A stretch of DNA of 64,000 nucleotides, from positions 1,907,830 through 1,971,829 of the forward strand of contig NZ_KB905370.1 of assembly GCF_000378985.1 (NCBI RefSeq), in the 5' to 3' direction. This document shows, piece after piece, positions 35,143-43,871 of the stretch (position 1 is its first letter; each line of letters starts with the position of its first letter). Under the pieces are notes generated by a model. The model searched no databases. It saw nothing but the letters and a program-made list of their open reading frames with translations, and was not told the origin of the DNA. Both the position numbers and the translations under genes were made by a program. Origin of the DNA: Ensifer sp. BR816. Its GTDB lineage: Bacteria; Pseudomonadota; Alphaproteobacteria; Rhizobiales; Rhizobiaceae.

Positions 35143-38100
35143 ATGGCACGTAGAAATCGTCTGATCCGCCCTGCTGCCGAAACCGACCCATCAAAGATCT
35201 TTGTCATGTCGGCGCTACGCCGCGCTGGCTCCAGCTATGGGTTCTCGATACGCTGGATCCTTGGCGCCAATAATGAGAAAGACCATCAGGCGAACGACCT
35301 GCCGGGCGCGGATGACTACTTTGAGGTTCGTCTTCGACGACTGAGCGCGGCCGGTGGGTTTCTGCAAGCGGATGGGCAGACCTGGGCTCCAGATGATCAT
35401 GCCTTCATCGTTCGACCTTCCCCTTACGCGATGATCGACCCGCCGCGCGAGGTCGCTGATATTCCAGGTTCCTCTCCTCCCGGCGAACGCCAGTGGCTTT
35501 CCGCTGTCGTTCCGACCGAGCCTGTTGATCCCACGCCTGACAACTTGGCGACTCCCAGCGGTTCGCTTGCTCTTGGCGTCATTCACCTCTTGAAACACAC
35601 AGACCGTATCAATGTTGCCACGAAGATCCTAGGCATCTTCCGTAGGGCAATTCTTGAACATGCCACTGTCGCCCGAATCTTCGATACGGACGTAGCTCTT
35701 GCCGAATCTGCACAAGCGGCAGCACTTTATCTAACTGAAGCGGCTATGCAGGGACGGCCGAACGCGTACGATCTTGGCCAGCACGTGGCCCAACTCGCTG
35801 CCTCCGTTCAGAACGGCTCTTCTAATGGGATATTCTCGGGCGGGCGTCTTATTGCCACATCTGCTGCCCAGGGATGGCGCCATCTTGCCGCGCTTGCGGC
35901 ACTGGCCGCGGATCAAGCAGCAATTCAAAATGGACTCGATGTAAGGGACGAGGCCGAACGCGTCCGCTCTCAACTGCGGCTCCGTAGTTTGCAGGGAGGG
36001 CGAATGATTGACTTCTGGGCGAATGGTCAGACACAAAATCCTCCAGAAGCGGACCGCGGTAAACAGCGAATCGCAGCGCAGCTGTTCGGGTTGGGCCTTG
36101 ATGTCGGGAATTTCTCCGAAGCCGACATTCATACCTGGCGGAATCTTCCGCAAGGCTCCTCGGATGCCGTGCTCATCGAGGTGCAGCATTTTGCTGTAAC
36201 TCACCAAACATCACAGTCTCCGTTCCTGACGACTGACAGCGCTTTGCCGCGCTTTGTCACCCGTAATGTGACGGAAGGTTACGAACCAGGTACATCCCTT
36301 CTGAGTAAGGCTGGCCTGGATTCAGCACTGAACACAGGCTCATCCAGTCCTCCGCCTGTGCCGCAAGACGTCAAGATCAATTACGATCTCACCCAGCAAT
36401 GGATGGACGCCGATAGACTTTCCAATAACCTTGATGTCGGCACCAGCGTGGCAAAGGCGTATGCCACCGGCGATGGACGCCTGGAACTCCTCATCAAGAG
36501 GGCTCCCGCCGCTGATAACAACGTGATGGGTTTCAATGTCTATGGCGTATGGGAAGGTGCTTCGTCATCAACGGATCGGTGGTTTTCCGGAGCAGAGCCC
36601 GCCGATTTGGCGGCGCTAAAGCCTTGGTTGATTACCCGTCGATATTCCCTGCTGCGCGATCTTACCGGTGCTCTTCCAAATATCAATGGCGTGCTTCACC
36701 CAAACTTGAATGCTGAATTGCAGGATCCGGCCTGGCATCCAGCGATGATTCGTACGTCGTCCGTTGAAGACCGAACCCCCGAATCTATGCCTTCGGTCGC
36801 TGATCGAGAGCAACCACTTCCCTATGAACTCAATGCCGGCTACGCTACCTGGTCGTTAGACCTTCGGCAGGGGATGGGTTCTGGTGCTAGTGCTTCAAAA
36901 GTAGGATGGGATCCGGGAGCACCTGTAAACACATCATGGAATCCCTATTACTGGCGATTTGATGACACATCTCGCCCTCCCGCTCGTGCGCGCCCTCAGA
37001 GATATCGCTTCTGGGTCACTGCAGTTGATGGCCTTGACCAAGAAAGCTCGCCCGTTCCTGTGCGAACCGCCGATCCGGATGTTGGAGAGGTGGAGACATT
37101 CATTTTCTCGCCTCGCCATCGCACCACGTTACCGCCGCCGCCCAAGGGCGACCGGGACGATATCGCGCTTGTTCTGGCAAAGGATAGGGGCCAATTGAAT
37201 GTTCAATTTTCGGTTCCTAGGGAATTTCATCTCGGAGGATACGAGACTGTCGGCGTGCTACCGGCCAAGATCATGCCAGAGACAATTGTCGCGACCGTAA
37301 TGATCATGCGCCGGCGCCTGGTACGCCGTGTCGAGCCGACAACTGAGCGGCCATTGAGCATTGCCACAGATCATGCCTTGTTCTCCTCACCGCCGTGGCA
37401 GGCCGCTCTACGAAGTTTGGAGCTCGAGGGATGGACCCGTTGGCGCGCGACACAGACGGCGCCTCCAAATGACGGTAGTCCGGTCAAAGTGTCATTCGCG
37501 TTGGACCACCTCGCGCACGGATTCGAATATCGAGCAATTGTGGGCTTTTCCGTTGTCGAGCGCTATAAGCCATTCTGGCAGCCCTCGGTCGCGAACCGGA
37601 CGGTCCAGTCGACAGAGAAAGTAAACGGTGAGTTTCGCGCTGCCAAGCCGAAGTATGAAGCCGAATCCCCGGCAGACGGCGCCGTAGCACAGTCGCCGTC
37701 CCTTGCTGTGCCAAATTTTGCTCCGGCGCGGAGCGCGGAGGCTGCGCACTCGATCTTCATATGGTCCAAACCAGTTTTGCCCCCACCCTCGATGGATCGT
37801 GACCTCGTTCTCTTGAGGTTACTAGCGAATCCGGTTGAAGACGACGGAAGCCCCAAGACGCCGGAGGTGGCTGCGTGGCTCGCCGAAGGTTTGGGTTATG
37901 GTCAGGCGCGAGTTGCGGAAACAGCAATGCGACGTTTGGAGTTCGGATCAAATCCGAAGCCAACGGAGGATCAATGGGAAATCGTGCGCGATATCATTAG
38001 TCATGACCTAAAGTCCTCGTCCGCCCATCTGAAGCAGCACACCCTGGTCGGCTTCCGTGGACTCCAACTGCTCAACTGGACCTACACGCCGCTTGCAAGG

Positions 38101-39768
38101 CGCCTCCCTTCACTTCCCAGCCGAAGTTCGGCCAATGTCCAGGCCGACGCCACTCTCTTTCGATTGTACGCGGCACGCGCTCCTCAGCGTGCGAATTCAG
38201 AGCAAGAGGGTGCGCTGTCCCTAAAAGTCTTGGATCGCAGCGCCAACACCCTTTTCGTAGCCGAACAGACCGTGGATGCGGCACTCGCCAACCTGCTGCT
38301 CTCGGGGCGTCAGCCGGTACTGGTCCGTGTTGAGTTCGAGACCGGTCTAGTCGCCTATGGGACGGCCTTGCGTTTCAGAGGGAAAGATCAGACCAGCGTC
38401 AATCGGATTGACCTCCAATTTTTCGAAAATGTGAGGCTTCCCAATTCAAAGACTCCCGGCCGGTGCTGGGTTTATCTCGGCACACCCGTTGTCGACATCT
38501 GGAACCACGATTTCGATAATACGTCCGAGTTTAAGTGTTTTGTCCCCATTGGAGGGGGTACGGAAGAAGTCGCCGTTTGGTGGATCGCGTCGGTTTCCGC
38601 ACAGGAGGTGGCGGCTCCCATAGAGGAGTGGCCGACTGTCTTTAGGAAGCTGCCAGCAAGTGTGAAGCCTGCGCCGCCACTCGCACCTCGCGTGTGGAGC
38701 GTTCGTTCAAGCACAGAACCAAAGCTTACGTCCTCCACGGATCAGCGCTGGCGCCCCAAAAAGCTCGCGGATGCGTCTGCCGCATTCGAAGCACGTCTAT
38801 TCGTTGCTTGGGACGAGGAGGCATTCCCGGCTGGGTCTCTCATCGAAATTGATCGGCAGTTCCGTCGCGTAAATCAGGCTCGAAAGTTTCGATCGTTCAG
38901 TGAAAATGGCAAAGAATGGAAGGCCCTCAAATTTATCGAGTCATCCAAGGACGGGCAGGCTCTCAGACGTGAATGGGTTGATCTCGCTGCTCTACGATGG
39001 TTGCTCGGTGAGGTCGTGGAGCCGGATGACGACGCCCCCCCGCCAGAAGAGCCATTTGTATCCGCCGTAAGCGGTCTGGACCCAGCGCATGGTTTGACAA
39101 AACTCGACGAGCCGGCAGGTAAACTCGCCAGTCCAGCGCTAATCGATTACTTCGCACACGATAAAATCAGCCTTATGGATAGCGACTTTGAATACCGATA
39201 TCGGATTCGGGTCGCACAGCCCGTAACTTCAGAAGCTCCACCCGAATGGCGATATTTGAGGTCTGAATGGAGCGCTTTTTCCCCGTTTGTGATACCCGTG
39301 CGGCCAGAGCTTGAGGTCACACAACTAGCCCCTGCCCGTAAGGGACACGGCGTCAATCCGCCCGTTGTGCAATTTCAGTTTCGCGTGGAAACTGCCGATC
39401 AGGGAGCAAGTCTATATCGAGTGCTGCTTCAGCGTCGTATTAGTTCATGGCTACTCTCGTCGCCTGGGGATCAAGGCGCTTCCACGATCTCATGGCGCGA
39501 CATCGGATCTATTGTAGATATCCCTGCAATCAAAGGCACCGAGGCTCTTCTGATCGATGACGACCTCGAGCGCGAATCGGCGGTCGGCGCTCTTCAATTG
39601 AGCTACAGATTGCGGGTCATTCACTACCTCGTAGGTGAAGGCGGAGAAGTGGAGCGTCTTTTGCGCACGACCAACAACGGAACAATTCCAATCGCTGTGG
39701 AAGTCCCTGAGCCATCAGAAAATCCGCCCCAAGATTGGACTGTCGTGGTACCGGTGACGTTGCAATGA
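35143..39768 (+). CDS. Giant unrecognised protein, 1541 aa, with fibronectin-like segments
   Basis: The ATG at 35143 is four bases after the previous stop with AGGAG upstream. No signal peptide is seen. The N-terminal 300 residues are mixed; about 145-260 is helical and Ala-rich. Further on, several segments look like type III fibronectin strands ending in an aromatic-rich edge: RYRFWVTAVDGLDQESSPVP, FEYRAIVGFSVVERYKPFW, and YRYRIRVAQPVTSEAPPEW. These recur roughly every few hundred residues. No enzymatic motif was recognised. The stop overlaps the acyl-carrier-protein start. It may be an extended scaffold or adhesin-like surface; without a signal it would need a dedicated route. Function unknown. 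Confidence 0.7.
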   Translation: MARRNRLIRPAAETDPSKIFVMSALRRAGSSYGFSIRWILGANNEKDHQANDLPGADDYFEVRLRRLSAAGGFLQADGQTWAPDDHAFIVRPSPYAMIDPPREVADIPGSSPPGERQWLSAVVPTEPVDPTPDNLATPSGSLALGVIHLLKHTDRINVATKILGIFRRAILEHATVARIFDTDVALAESAQAAALYLTEAAMQGRPNAYDLGQHVAQLAASVQNGSSNGIFSGGRLIATSAAQGWRHLAALAALAADQAAIQNGLDVRDEAERVRSQLRLRSLQGGRMIDFWANGQTQNPPEADRGKQRIAAQLFGLGLDVGNFSEADIHTWRNLPQGSSDAVLIEVQHFAVTHQTSQSPFLTTDSALPRFVTRNVTEGYEPGTSLLSKAGLDSALNTGSSSPPPVPQDVKINYDLTQQWMDADRLSNNLDVGTSVAKAYATGDGRLELLIKRAPAADNNVMGFNVYGVWEGASSSTDRWFSGAEPADLAALKPWLITRRYSLLRDLTGALPNINGVLHPNLNAELQDPAWHPAMIRTSSVEDRTPESMPSVADREQPLPYELNAGYATWSLDLRQGMGSGASASKVGWDPGAPVNTSWNPYYWRFDDTSRPPARARPQRYRFWVTAVDGLDQESSPVPVRTADPDVGEVETFIFSPRHRTTLPPPPKGDRDDIALVLAKDRGQLNVQFSVPREFHLGGYETVGVLPAKIMPETIVATVMIMRRRLVRRVEPTTERPLSIATDHALFSSPPWQAALRSLELEGWTRWRATQTAPPNDGSPVKVSFALDHLAHGFEYRAIVGFSVVERYKPFWQPSVANRTVQSTEKVNGEFRAAKPKYEAESPADGAVAQSPSLAVPNFAPARSAEAAHSIFIWSKPVLPPPSMDRDLVLLRLLANPVEDDGSPKTPEVAAWLAEGLGYGQARVAETAMRRLEFGSNPKPTEDQWEIVRDIISHDLKSSSAHLKQHTLVGFRGLQLLNWTYTPLARRLPSLPSRSSANVQADATLFRLYAARAPQRANSEQEGALSLKVLDRSANTLFVAEQTVDAALANLLLSGRQPVLVRVEFETGLVAYGTALRFRGKDQTSVNRIDLQFFENVRLPNSKTPGRCWVYLGTPVVDIWNHDFDNTSEFKCFVPIGGGTEEVAVWWIASVSAQEVAAPIEEWPTVFRKLPASVKPAPPLAPRVWSVRSSTEPKLTSSTDQRWRPKKLADASAAFEARLFVAWDEEAFPAGSLIEIDRQFRRVNQARKFRSFSENGKEWKALKFIESSKDGQALRREWVDLAALRWLLGEVVEPDDDAPPPEEPFVSAVSGLDPAHGLTKLDEPAGKLASPALIDYFAHDKISLMDSDFEYRYRIRVAQPVTSEAPPEWRYLRSEWSAFSPFVIPVRPELEVTQLAPARKGHGVNPPVVQFQFRVETADQGASLYRVLLQRRISSWLLSSPGDQGASTISWRDIGSIVDIPAIKGTEALLIDDDLERESAVGALQLSYRLRVIHYLVGEGGEVERLLRTTNNGTIPIAVEVPEPSENPPQDWTVVVPVTLQ

Positions 39769-40073
39769 CTGAAACGGCCTTTGATGAGCCGCCAGAATGG
39801 GGAGACGCTGAACGCAGTGTCTTTCTGCAGGTGCGGGCGTTCGTCGCTGACGCTGCCGATGTACCGTTGGAGAGAGTAACGCCAGAGGTGAACCTTTTCG
39901 ATGACTTAGGCATCGATTCTCTTGGCTTGCTTCTGATCCTGATCAATCTCGAGGAAACGTACGGGCTAAAAGTGCCTGGAAACCTTGAGGAGCTTGGACC
40001 TCAATTGTCGACTCCCTCGTCTATCGTCATATTTGCCTTGGACGCCGCGGCATCGAAGGGGGCGGATGAATGA
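39765..40073 (+). CDS. Acyl carrier protein
   Basis: A 102-aa acidic protein whose ATG at 39765 overlaps the stop of the giant gene. It has the ACP fold signature: helix I, then VNLFDDLGIDSLGLLLILINLEE, in which Ser-52 of the DSL motif is the phosphopantetheine site. Helices II and III follow (EETYGLKVP, STPSSIVIFALDAA). It would carry acyl chains as thioesters for the synthase and dehydratase encoded downstream. No phosphopantetheinyl transferase lies in the island, so the host enzyme would activate it. The N-terminal extension of about 15 residues is longer than in housekeeping AcpP. Confidence 0.93.
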   Translation: MTETAFDEPPEWGDAERSVFLQVRAFVADAADVPLERVTPEVNLFDDLGIDSLGLLLILINLEETYGLKVPGNLEELGPQLSTPSSIVIFALDAAASKGADE

Positions 40074-40522
40074 CTTGGAAGTCAGAAGAGTGGAAAACAT
40101 GGCTTCCATATGGTGAGGCCTTCCGCTTTGTAGACGAAGTCCTAGAACTCGCTCCGCCCGACCTGATTATCACTTCGACGAGTTTTGCTGCTCACAAAAA
40201 GCTCGTCGACGCGCATGGCGTCGCTGGAGGTCCGGTCCTGCCTGGCGTGCTGCTAGCTGAACAAGCCGCTCAATCGGCCTGGCTACTTGGTAGGCGAATT
40301 GGATGGCTGCTGCCTACCGATGCTGCGTTGCTGGGAAGGTTGAATTGCAGCTTTGACGCTCCTGTCTCGGCGCGAGCAACCGTAGAGGCAGAAGTTCGAC
40401 CAACTATCATCACGACGGACTCTGCAGGCTTCCGCGCCATACTGCGAGTGGACGGAAAATATGTTGCGAAAGTTATCTTAGCCGTGAAGAAATATTCGGG
40501 GCATCATGCGTACTCGACTTGA
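40070..40522 (+). CDS. FabZ-like hotdog dehydratase
   Basis: A 150-aa hotdog-fold protein that overlaps the ACP stop. PYGEAFRFVDEVLEL corresponds to the FabZ opening (PHRYPFLLVDRV). The active-site region is HGVAGGPVLPGVLLAEQAAQ, with His-49 and Glu-64 in the places of the FabZ catalytic pair; one residue is inserted between His and the PVLPGVL turn. It would dehydrate beta-hydroxyacyl-ACP made by extension on the adjoining ACP. Similar small dehydratases are found in aryl-polyene and other type II pathways. No ketoreductase is encoded nearby. Confidence 0.85.
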   Translation: MTWKSEEWKTWLPYGEAFRFVDEVLELAPPDLIITSTSFAAHKKLVDAHGVAGGPVLPGVLLAEQAAQSAWLLGRRIGWLLPTDAALLGRLNCSFDAPVSARATVEAEVRPTIITTDSAGFRAILRVDGKYVAKVILAVKKYSGHHAYST

Positions 40523-41567
40523 AATCCAGGACATTGGTGCTGTTACCCCGCTTGGCTCAAGCTGGATTGAAACTTGGAAGGGGCTCCTTGCCGGAGAGTC
40601 TAGGAGTTCAGCGAGCGAGTATGGTCTTGATGTGTGTGTCAGTATCATCGAAAATTTGGAAAGAAGTATAGACGCAGATGGTCGCGGCCCCACCGCCCGG
40701 CTAATGCATATGGCCTGCGAAGAGGCATGCAGGGGACGAGAGCCACCTGAAAAATTATGGGCAGCGAGTAACCATGGCGAAGCTGACTTGGCGGCGCTGA
40801 CTTCGTCTATCCATACAGTGCCGCTTTCTTCCGAGACTTTCGGTGCGAGCACCGCGACTTGGCTGAGTTCGGCTTGCTCGAGCGGTCTGCATGCTCTTTG
40901 GTTTGCCTATCTCAGTGCGCAACAAGGCGTTAGACAGTCTGTTGTGGTAGCTGGGGACGCATTGAGCCGGATAGGTGTGGCCGGCTTTCTCAATGCTGGC
41001 GCCACTGGTATCGAGTTGTCTTCACCGCTACGTCAGTCGTCGGCAGGTATGCGCGTTGGGGAAGGCGCCGTGGCGCTCTCCCTTGCCAGCGAACGTGCCA
41101 GTGAAAAACCAAGAATCATAGGCATGGCAGCGACTTGTGATGCCGGCCATCCTACCCATCCAGACGCGTCTGGTGCTTGGCTCGAAAAGGCAATACGTGA
41201 TGCGATCGAAATTGCAGGTCTAGCCCCAAGCGACGTTGAAGCCGTAGTCGCCCATGGAACAGGAACGCGTGCGAACGACACTGTCGAGACAGAGGTTTTG
41301 ACGCGAGTCTTTGGGGCCCAAAAGGTGCCTGTCGTCTCTGTGAAAGGCGCTGTCGGACATATTATGGGGGCGGCTGGGCTCTTGAACGTCGCTGTGGCCG
41401 CAGAGGCTTGGCGGTCGGGGCTTCTTCCTCCAACGCTTGGCGACGGTCTTGCATGGCCTTCAGTCCAGCTTACGACCCACGGGCAGCGTATCGAAGCAAG
41501 AAAGCCGATCCTCGCTACGGCGAGCGGGTTCGGCGGCAATAATGTTGCAGTGGTGGTCGGAACATGA
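40506..41567 (+). CDS. Beta-ketoacyl-ACP synthase, FabF/FabB type
   Basis: A 353-aa condensing enzyme, shorter than FabF (about 410). It overlaps the hotdog gene by 17 bases. The catalytic triad is complete: Cys-124 in SSACSSGLHAL, His-250 in AHGTGTRANDTVE, and Lys-280/His-285 in VKGAVGHIMGAAG. It should perform decarboxylative condensation onto an ACP-bound chain. The missing residues are mainly in the N-terminal half, where the cap is reduced. The next gene encodes a half-size homologue that may be its partner, as in KS/CLF pairs. Confidence 0.92.
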   Translation: MRTRLEIQDIGAVTPLGSSWIETWKGLLAGESRSSASEYGLDVCVSIIENLERSIDADGRGPTARLMHMACEEACRGREPPEKLWAASNHGEADLAALTSSIHTVPLSSETFGASTATWLSSACSSGLHALWFAYLSAQQGVRQSVVVAGDALSRIGVAGFLNAGATGIELSSPLRQSSAGMRVGEGAVALSLASERASEKPRIIGMAATCDAGHPTHPDASGAWLEKAIRDAIEIAGLAPSDVEAVVAHGTGTRANDTVETEVLTRVFGAQKVPVVSVKGAVGHIMGAAGLLNVAVAAEAWRSGLLPPTLGDGLAWPSVQLTTHGQRIEARKPILATASGFGGNNVAVVVGT

Positions 41568-42241
41568 TCACAGCCCGGTTTGTGAACGCGCTGGCTGGAT
41601 TGTCTCCCCAACTTCCACCTTTTTCGATTTCGGCTCTGACGCCGATCGCGACCGACACCGCAAAAAAACGCCTGCTTGCAATTACACAGCTTCGACACGC
41701 AAGATATTGCTCGCTTGCGTCGGTTATGGGCGAAATTGCTGTGCGGCAATTGCTTCCCTGGGCGCGTGGAAATCGGCGAGCCATTTTAACAGCTGGTGGA
41801 GATCTTCACATGGAAGTGGCTTCAACTTTTGCTCAACGACTACAGGAGGCCGGTGCGAACCGCCTTAATCCGATCATGTTTCCACACACTCTGCCGAGTG
41901 CGACGGCGACGACGCTTGCAGCGCAATTTAATGCGCATGTCTGTGCGGTTGCGGTGGAGGGAAGTGGAGCGTTTGGTCGCGCTTGGCACTTGGCCGAAAT
42001 GCTAATATCGTCGAAATGTGCAGACGAAGTTTTGATTTTCACTTGCAGATCGGGCGAGAGCGCGAGGGGAGGTCACTCGGGTCATATGACCGGTATAGGA
42101 ATGTTGCTGCAAGCATCTTCCGCAGAAGCAGATTCTCTCACAATACCCTTGGGCGCCGCCAGGGGATTTCACGCCGGTGAGCCTGCCGCTGAAGCAGTGC
42201 GGTTTCTGCTCACATATGCAGCGCCCGTTTCCAGCACCTAG
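41564..42241 (+). CDS. Half-size ketoacyl-synthase-like protein lacking the active Cys (CLF-like)
   Basis: A 225-aa protein with similarity to only the N-terminal half of ketoacyl synthases: NPIMFPHTLPSATATTLAAQFN is the chain-extension face, then AVAVEGSGAFGRAWHLAEMLISSK aligns with the ACxSG nucleophile elbow, with Glu-132 where the Cys would be. No HGTGT or GHxxGAAG motif is present. Chain-length factors of type II polyketide synthases replace the Cys by Gln, so a non-catalytic partner role is likely. It ends the operon. The family is not one I know as annotated, although beta-ketoacyl synthase N-terminal domain is a fair description. Confidence 0.75.
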   Translation: MITARFVNALAGLSPQLPPFSISALTPIATDTAKKRLLAITQLRHARYCSLASVMGEIAVRQLLPWARGNRRAILTAGGDLHMEVASTFAQRLQEAGANRLNPIMFPHTLPSATATTLAAQFNAHVCAVAVEGSGAFGRAWHLAEMLISSKCADEVLIFTCRSGESARGGHSGHMTGIGMLLQASSAEADSLTIPLGAARGFHAGEPAAEAVRFLLTYAAPVSST

Positions 42242-42412
42242 CAAGTTGTCGAAAAAGCAGGCACGAGGTGAGTGCATTCTATTCTTACTCGCCTAAATTC
42301 GGGCTGCACTCAGAACCGTGTTATCCTGTTGGTTTTAAGTCGTAAGTCTCAAGTGGCCAACAAACAGCGTGTTATCACTGGCCGCTATTCCGAAAGCGCG
42401 GGGAATATTGCG

Positions 42413-42455
42413 CTCCACCAGTCGCAGGAATCGTTGGTTGCGAGCCCCCGCAACC
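42413..42455 (+). repeat. Right copy of the 43-bp direct repeat, containing a palindrome
   Basis: Matches 29166-29208 at about 33 of 43 positions. It carries a perfect 9-bp inverted repeat, TTGGTTGCG (42434-42442) / CGCAACCAA (42449-42457). Its end overlaps a stretch (42445-42456, CCCCCGCAACCA) identical to the usual 3' end of initiator tRNA-Met. This suggests an attachment-site remnant at a tRNA gene, though no integrase is left. Confidence 0.55.
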
Positions 42456-42496
42456 AAATCTACGCCCATTCAAAAAGCGCCCTCCGGGGCGCTTTT
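42445..42496 (+). other. Initiator tRNA-Met 3'-end-like fragment with a terminator
   Basis: CCCCCGCAACCA (42445-42456) is the acceptor-stem half and CCA of bacterial initiator tRNA-Met. It is followed, 16 bases later, by a terminator hairpin: AAAAGCGCCC (42473-42482) / GGGCGCTTTT (42487-42496), loop TCCG. A full tRNA cannot be folded from the sequence upstream. In rhizobia this tRNA closes rRNA operons, so this fragment may have been carried here with the element. Confidence 0.5.
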
Positions 42497-42678
42497 GCCG
42501 TTTCGGGCCCCTCACGCAAACAATCCCGGCAGGAAGGCGGCACGGCGGGCACGCGCAGATCCCCGAACCTGTCATCGCACGCCCGCGCCCGCGCGCCGAT
42601 CGAACCGGCCGTGCACCACTTGCCCCGTTGAAATCATCCATTTTGAAATAAGTTCTGGCCCATCGAGAGGACCAGAGA

Positions 42679-43063
42679 ATGAAGCGCAACCGTTTCGCAG
42701 ACGAGCAGACGATCGGCATTCTAAAGGAGCACGAGGCGGGCACGCCGGTCTCGGAGCTGAGCCGCAAGCAGGCCGTCAGCGATGCCGGCATCTATAAAAT
42801 GGAAAGCCAAGTTCGGCGGCATGCACGTGCCCGAAGCCCAGCGGCTGAAGGCGCTGGAGGATGGGAACACGAAGCTGAAGCGGCTTCTGGCGGATGCCAT
42901 GCTCGACAATGCTGCTTTAAAAGACCTTTTGGAAAAGAAGTGGTGACGCCCGCAGCAAAGCGGCGAGCTGTCGCACATCTGATGAACCAGCATTGGAGGA
43001 GCGAACGGCGGGCGTGTAAAGCCATCGGCTTTTGCCGGATGACGATCCGTTACGAAACCAGCC
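42679..43063 (+). pseudogene. IS3-family transposase relic (frameshifted OrfA, truncated OrfB)
   Basis: The frame opens MKRNRFADEQTIGILKEHEAG, a typical IS3-family (IS407-like) OrfA start. After IYK an extra A in an AAAA run (near 42797-42800) shifts the frame; the original frame continues WKAKFGGMHVPEAQRLKALED and ends LLEKKW. Next comes the start of OrfB (VTPAAKRRAVAHLMNQH, ERRACKAIGFCRMTIRYETSR), cut off at about 43063. Both parts are therefore non-functional. No intact terminal inverted repeats were found. It lies just beyond the right direct repeat and before the biotin-carboxylase operon. Confidence 0.85.
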
Positions 43064-43430
43064 GCGCTCTTCTAGGGGCGTCGGTTCTAGGATCGACGGT
43101 TGAGACCATGCCAGGCTGGGGCATGGCCGCATGACAGCGCGGCTCAACGATTTTAATCCGTCCGTCCGCCAGAAAATCTTGGCCGATCTTTGGAGTGCAC
43201 TCTTTCAAGAGGAGTCGGCTCTCGGCGATCCCGAGCCTCAGGTCCCCCGGACGGGGAGGGAGCGGCGCGTCCCTGGTAGGGCGCCGGCCATAGGAACTTT
43301 GTCTGCCCCCATCAACAGCGCCGTCGTGTAACTATCCAAGTCGCTTCAACGGATCCTTGGACTTACGCGGTCGCCGATCTGATTTGTCATTTGGAAAGAT
43401 GACCTGGAAGCGGTGAATGGGTGGACCGTG
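43064..43430. other. Intergenic stretch without a recognisable gene
   Basis: About 370 bases after the IS relic. A 66-codon frame at 43131-43331 lacks similarity and looks like chance. A small inverted repeat CCATGCC/GGCATGG lies near 43105-43125. The promoter of the carboxylase operon is presumably in the last 100 bases, but no clear boxes were seen. Confidence 0.5.
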
Positions 43431-43871
43431 ATGGATCTGGAAACGATCAGAGCACTTATCGAATTCGTCGGCCGTTCGCGCGTTTCCGAACTCACGGTGA
43501 CCGAGGACGGTGTCACCGTTAGGATATCGAATGGGTTGTCCCCACGGAGCTCGGTTCCCACTCCAGCACGCCACCAGGTTGCGGAGCCCTCTGTCGCTGC
43601 TGGAGGCGAGCGGCGGCCTGAAAGTGAGACACGCGCGGGCAAAATTGTAGTGGCGCCGGTGTTCGGAGTATTGCATCGGTCGCCCAATCCCGGCGCACCC
43701 GCCTTCGTCAAGCTCGGAGATGTCGTCGAGGTGGGTCAAAGCCTCTGCATCGTCGAGGCGATGAAGGTCTTCAATACCGTTTCCGCCCACACTGCCGGGC
43801 CGATCACGCGGATTCTTGTCGAGGATGGTCAGGAAGTGGAAGCGGGGCAGCCGTTGATGGAGATCGGATGA
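43431..43871 (+). CDS. Biotin carboxyl carrier protein (AccB-like)
   Basis: The ATG at 43431 gives 146 aa; a GTG at 43413 is possible. The C-terminal biotinyl domain holds the biotinylation motif EAMKVF (the Lys is the attachment site) and [20 protein letters not shown]. The N-terminal part starts [16 protein letters not shown], like other AccB proteins, followed by a Pro/Ser/Ala linker. It carries CO2 from biotin carboxylase (next gene, overlapping by four bases) to a carboxyltransferase, here probably the PxpC-like protein encoded downstream. Confidence 0.93.
   Translation: MDLETIRALIEFVGRSRVSELTVTEDGVTVRISNGLSPRSSVPTPARHQVAEPSVAAGGERRPESETRAGKIVVAPVFGVLHRSPNPGAPAFVKLGDVVEVGQSLCIVEAMKVFNTVSAHTAGPITRILVEDGQEVEAGQPLMEIG

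Noticed and set aside
30753..39768. Giant proteins as RHS/polymorphic toxins or phage-tail proteins
   Set aside because: No YD repeats, no RHS core motif, no toxin-like C-terminal domain, and no phage structural neighbours were found.
39765..42241. The acyl module as a standard aryl-polyene cluster
   Set aside because: Aryl-polyene clusters carry ketoreductase, several synthases, acyltransferases and transport genes; none of these is present here.
43131..43331. 66-codon open frame after the IS relic
   Set aside because: Starts inside an IS-disturbed region and resembles no known protein; probably chance.
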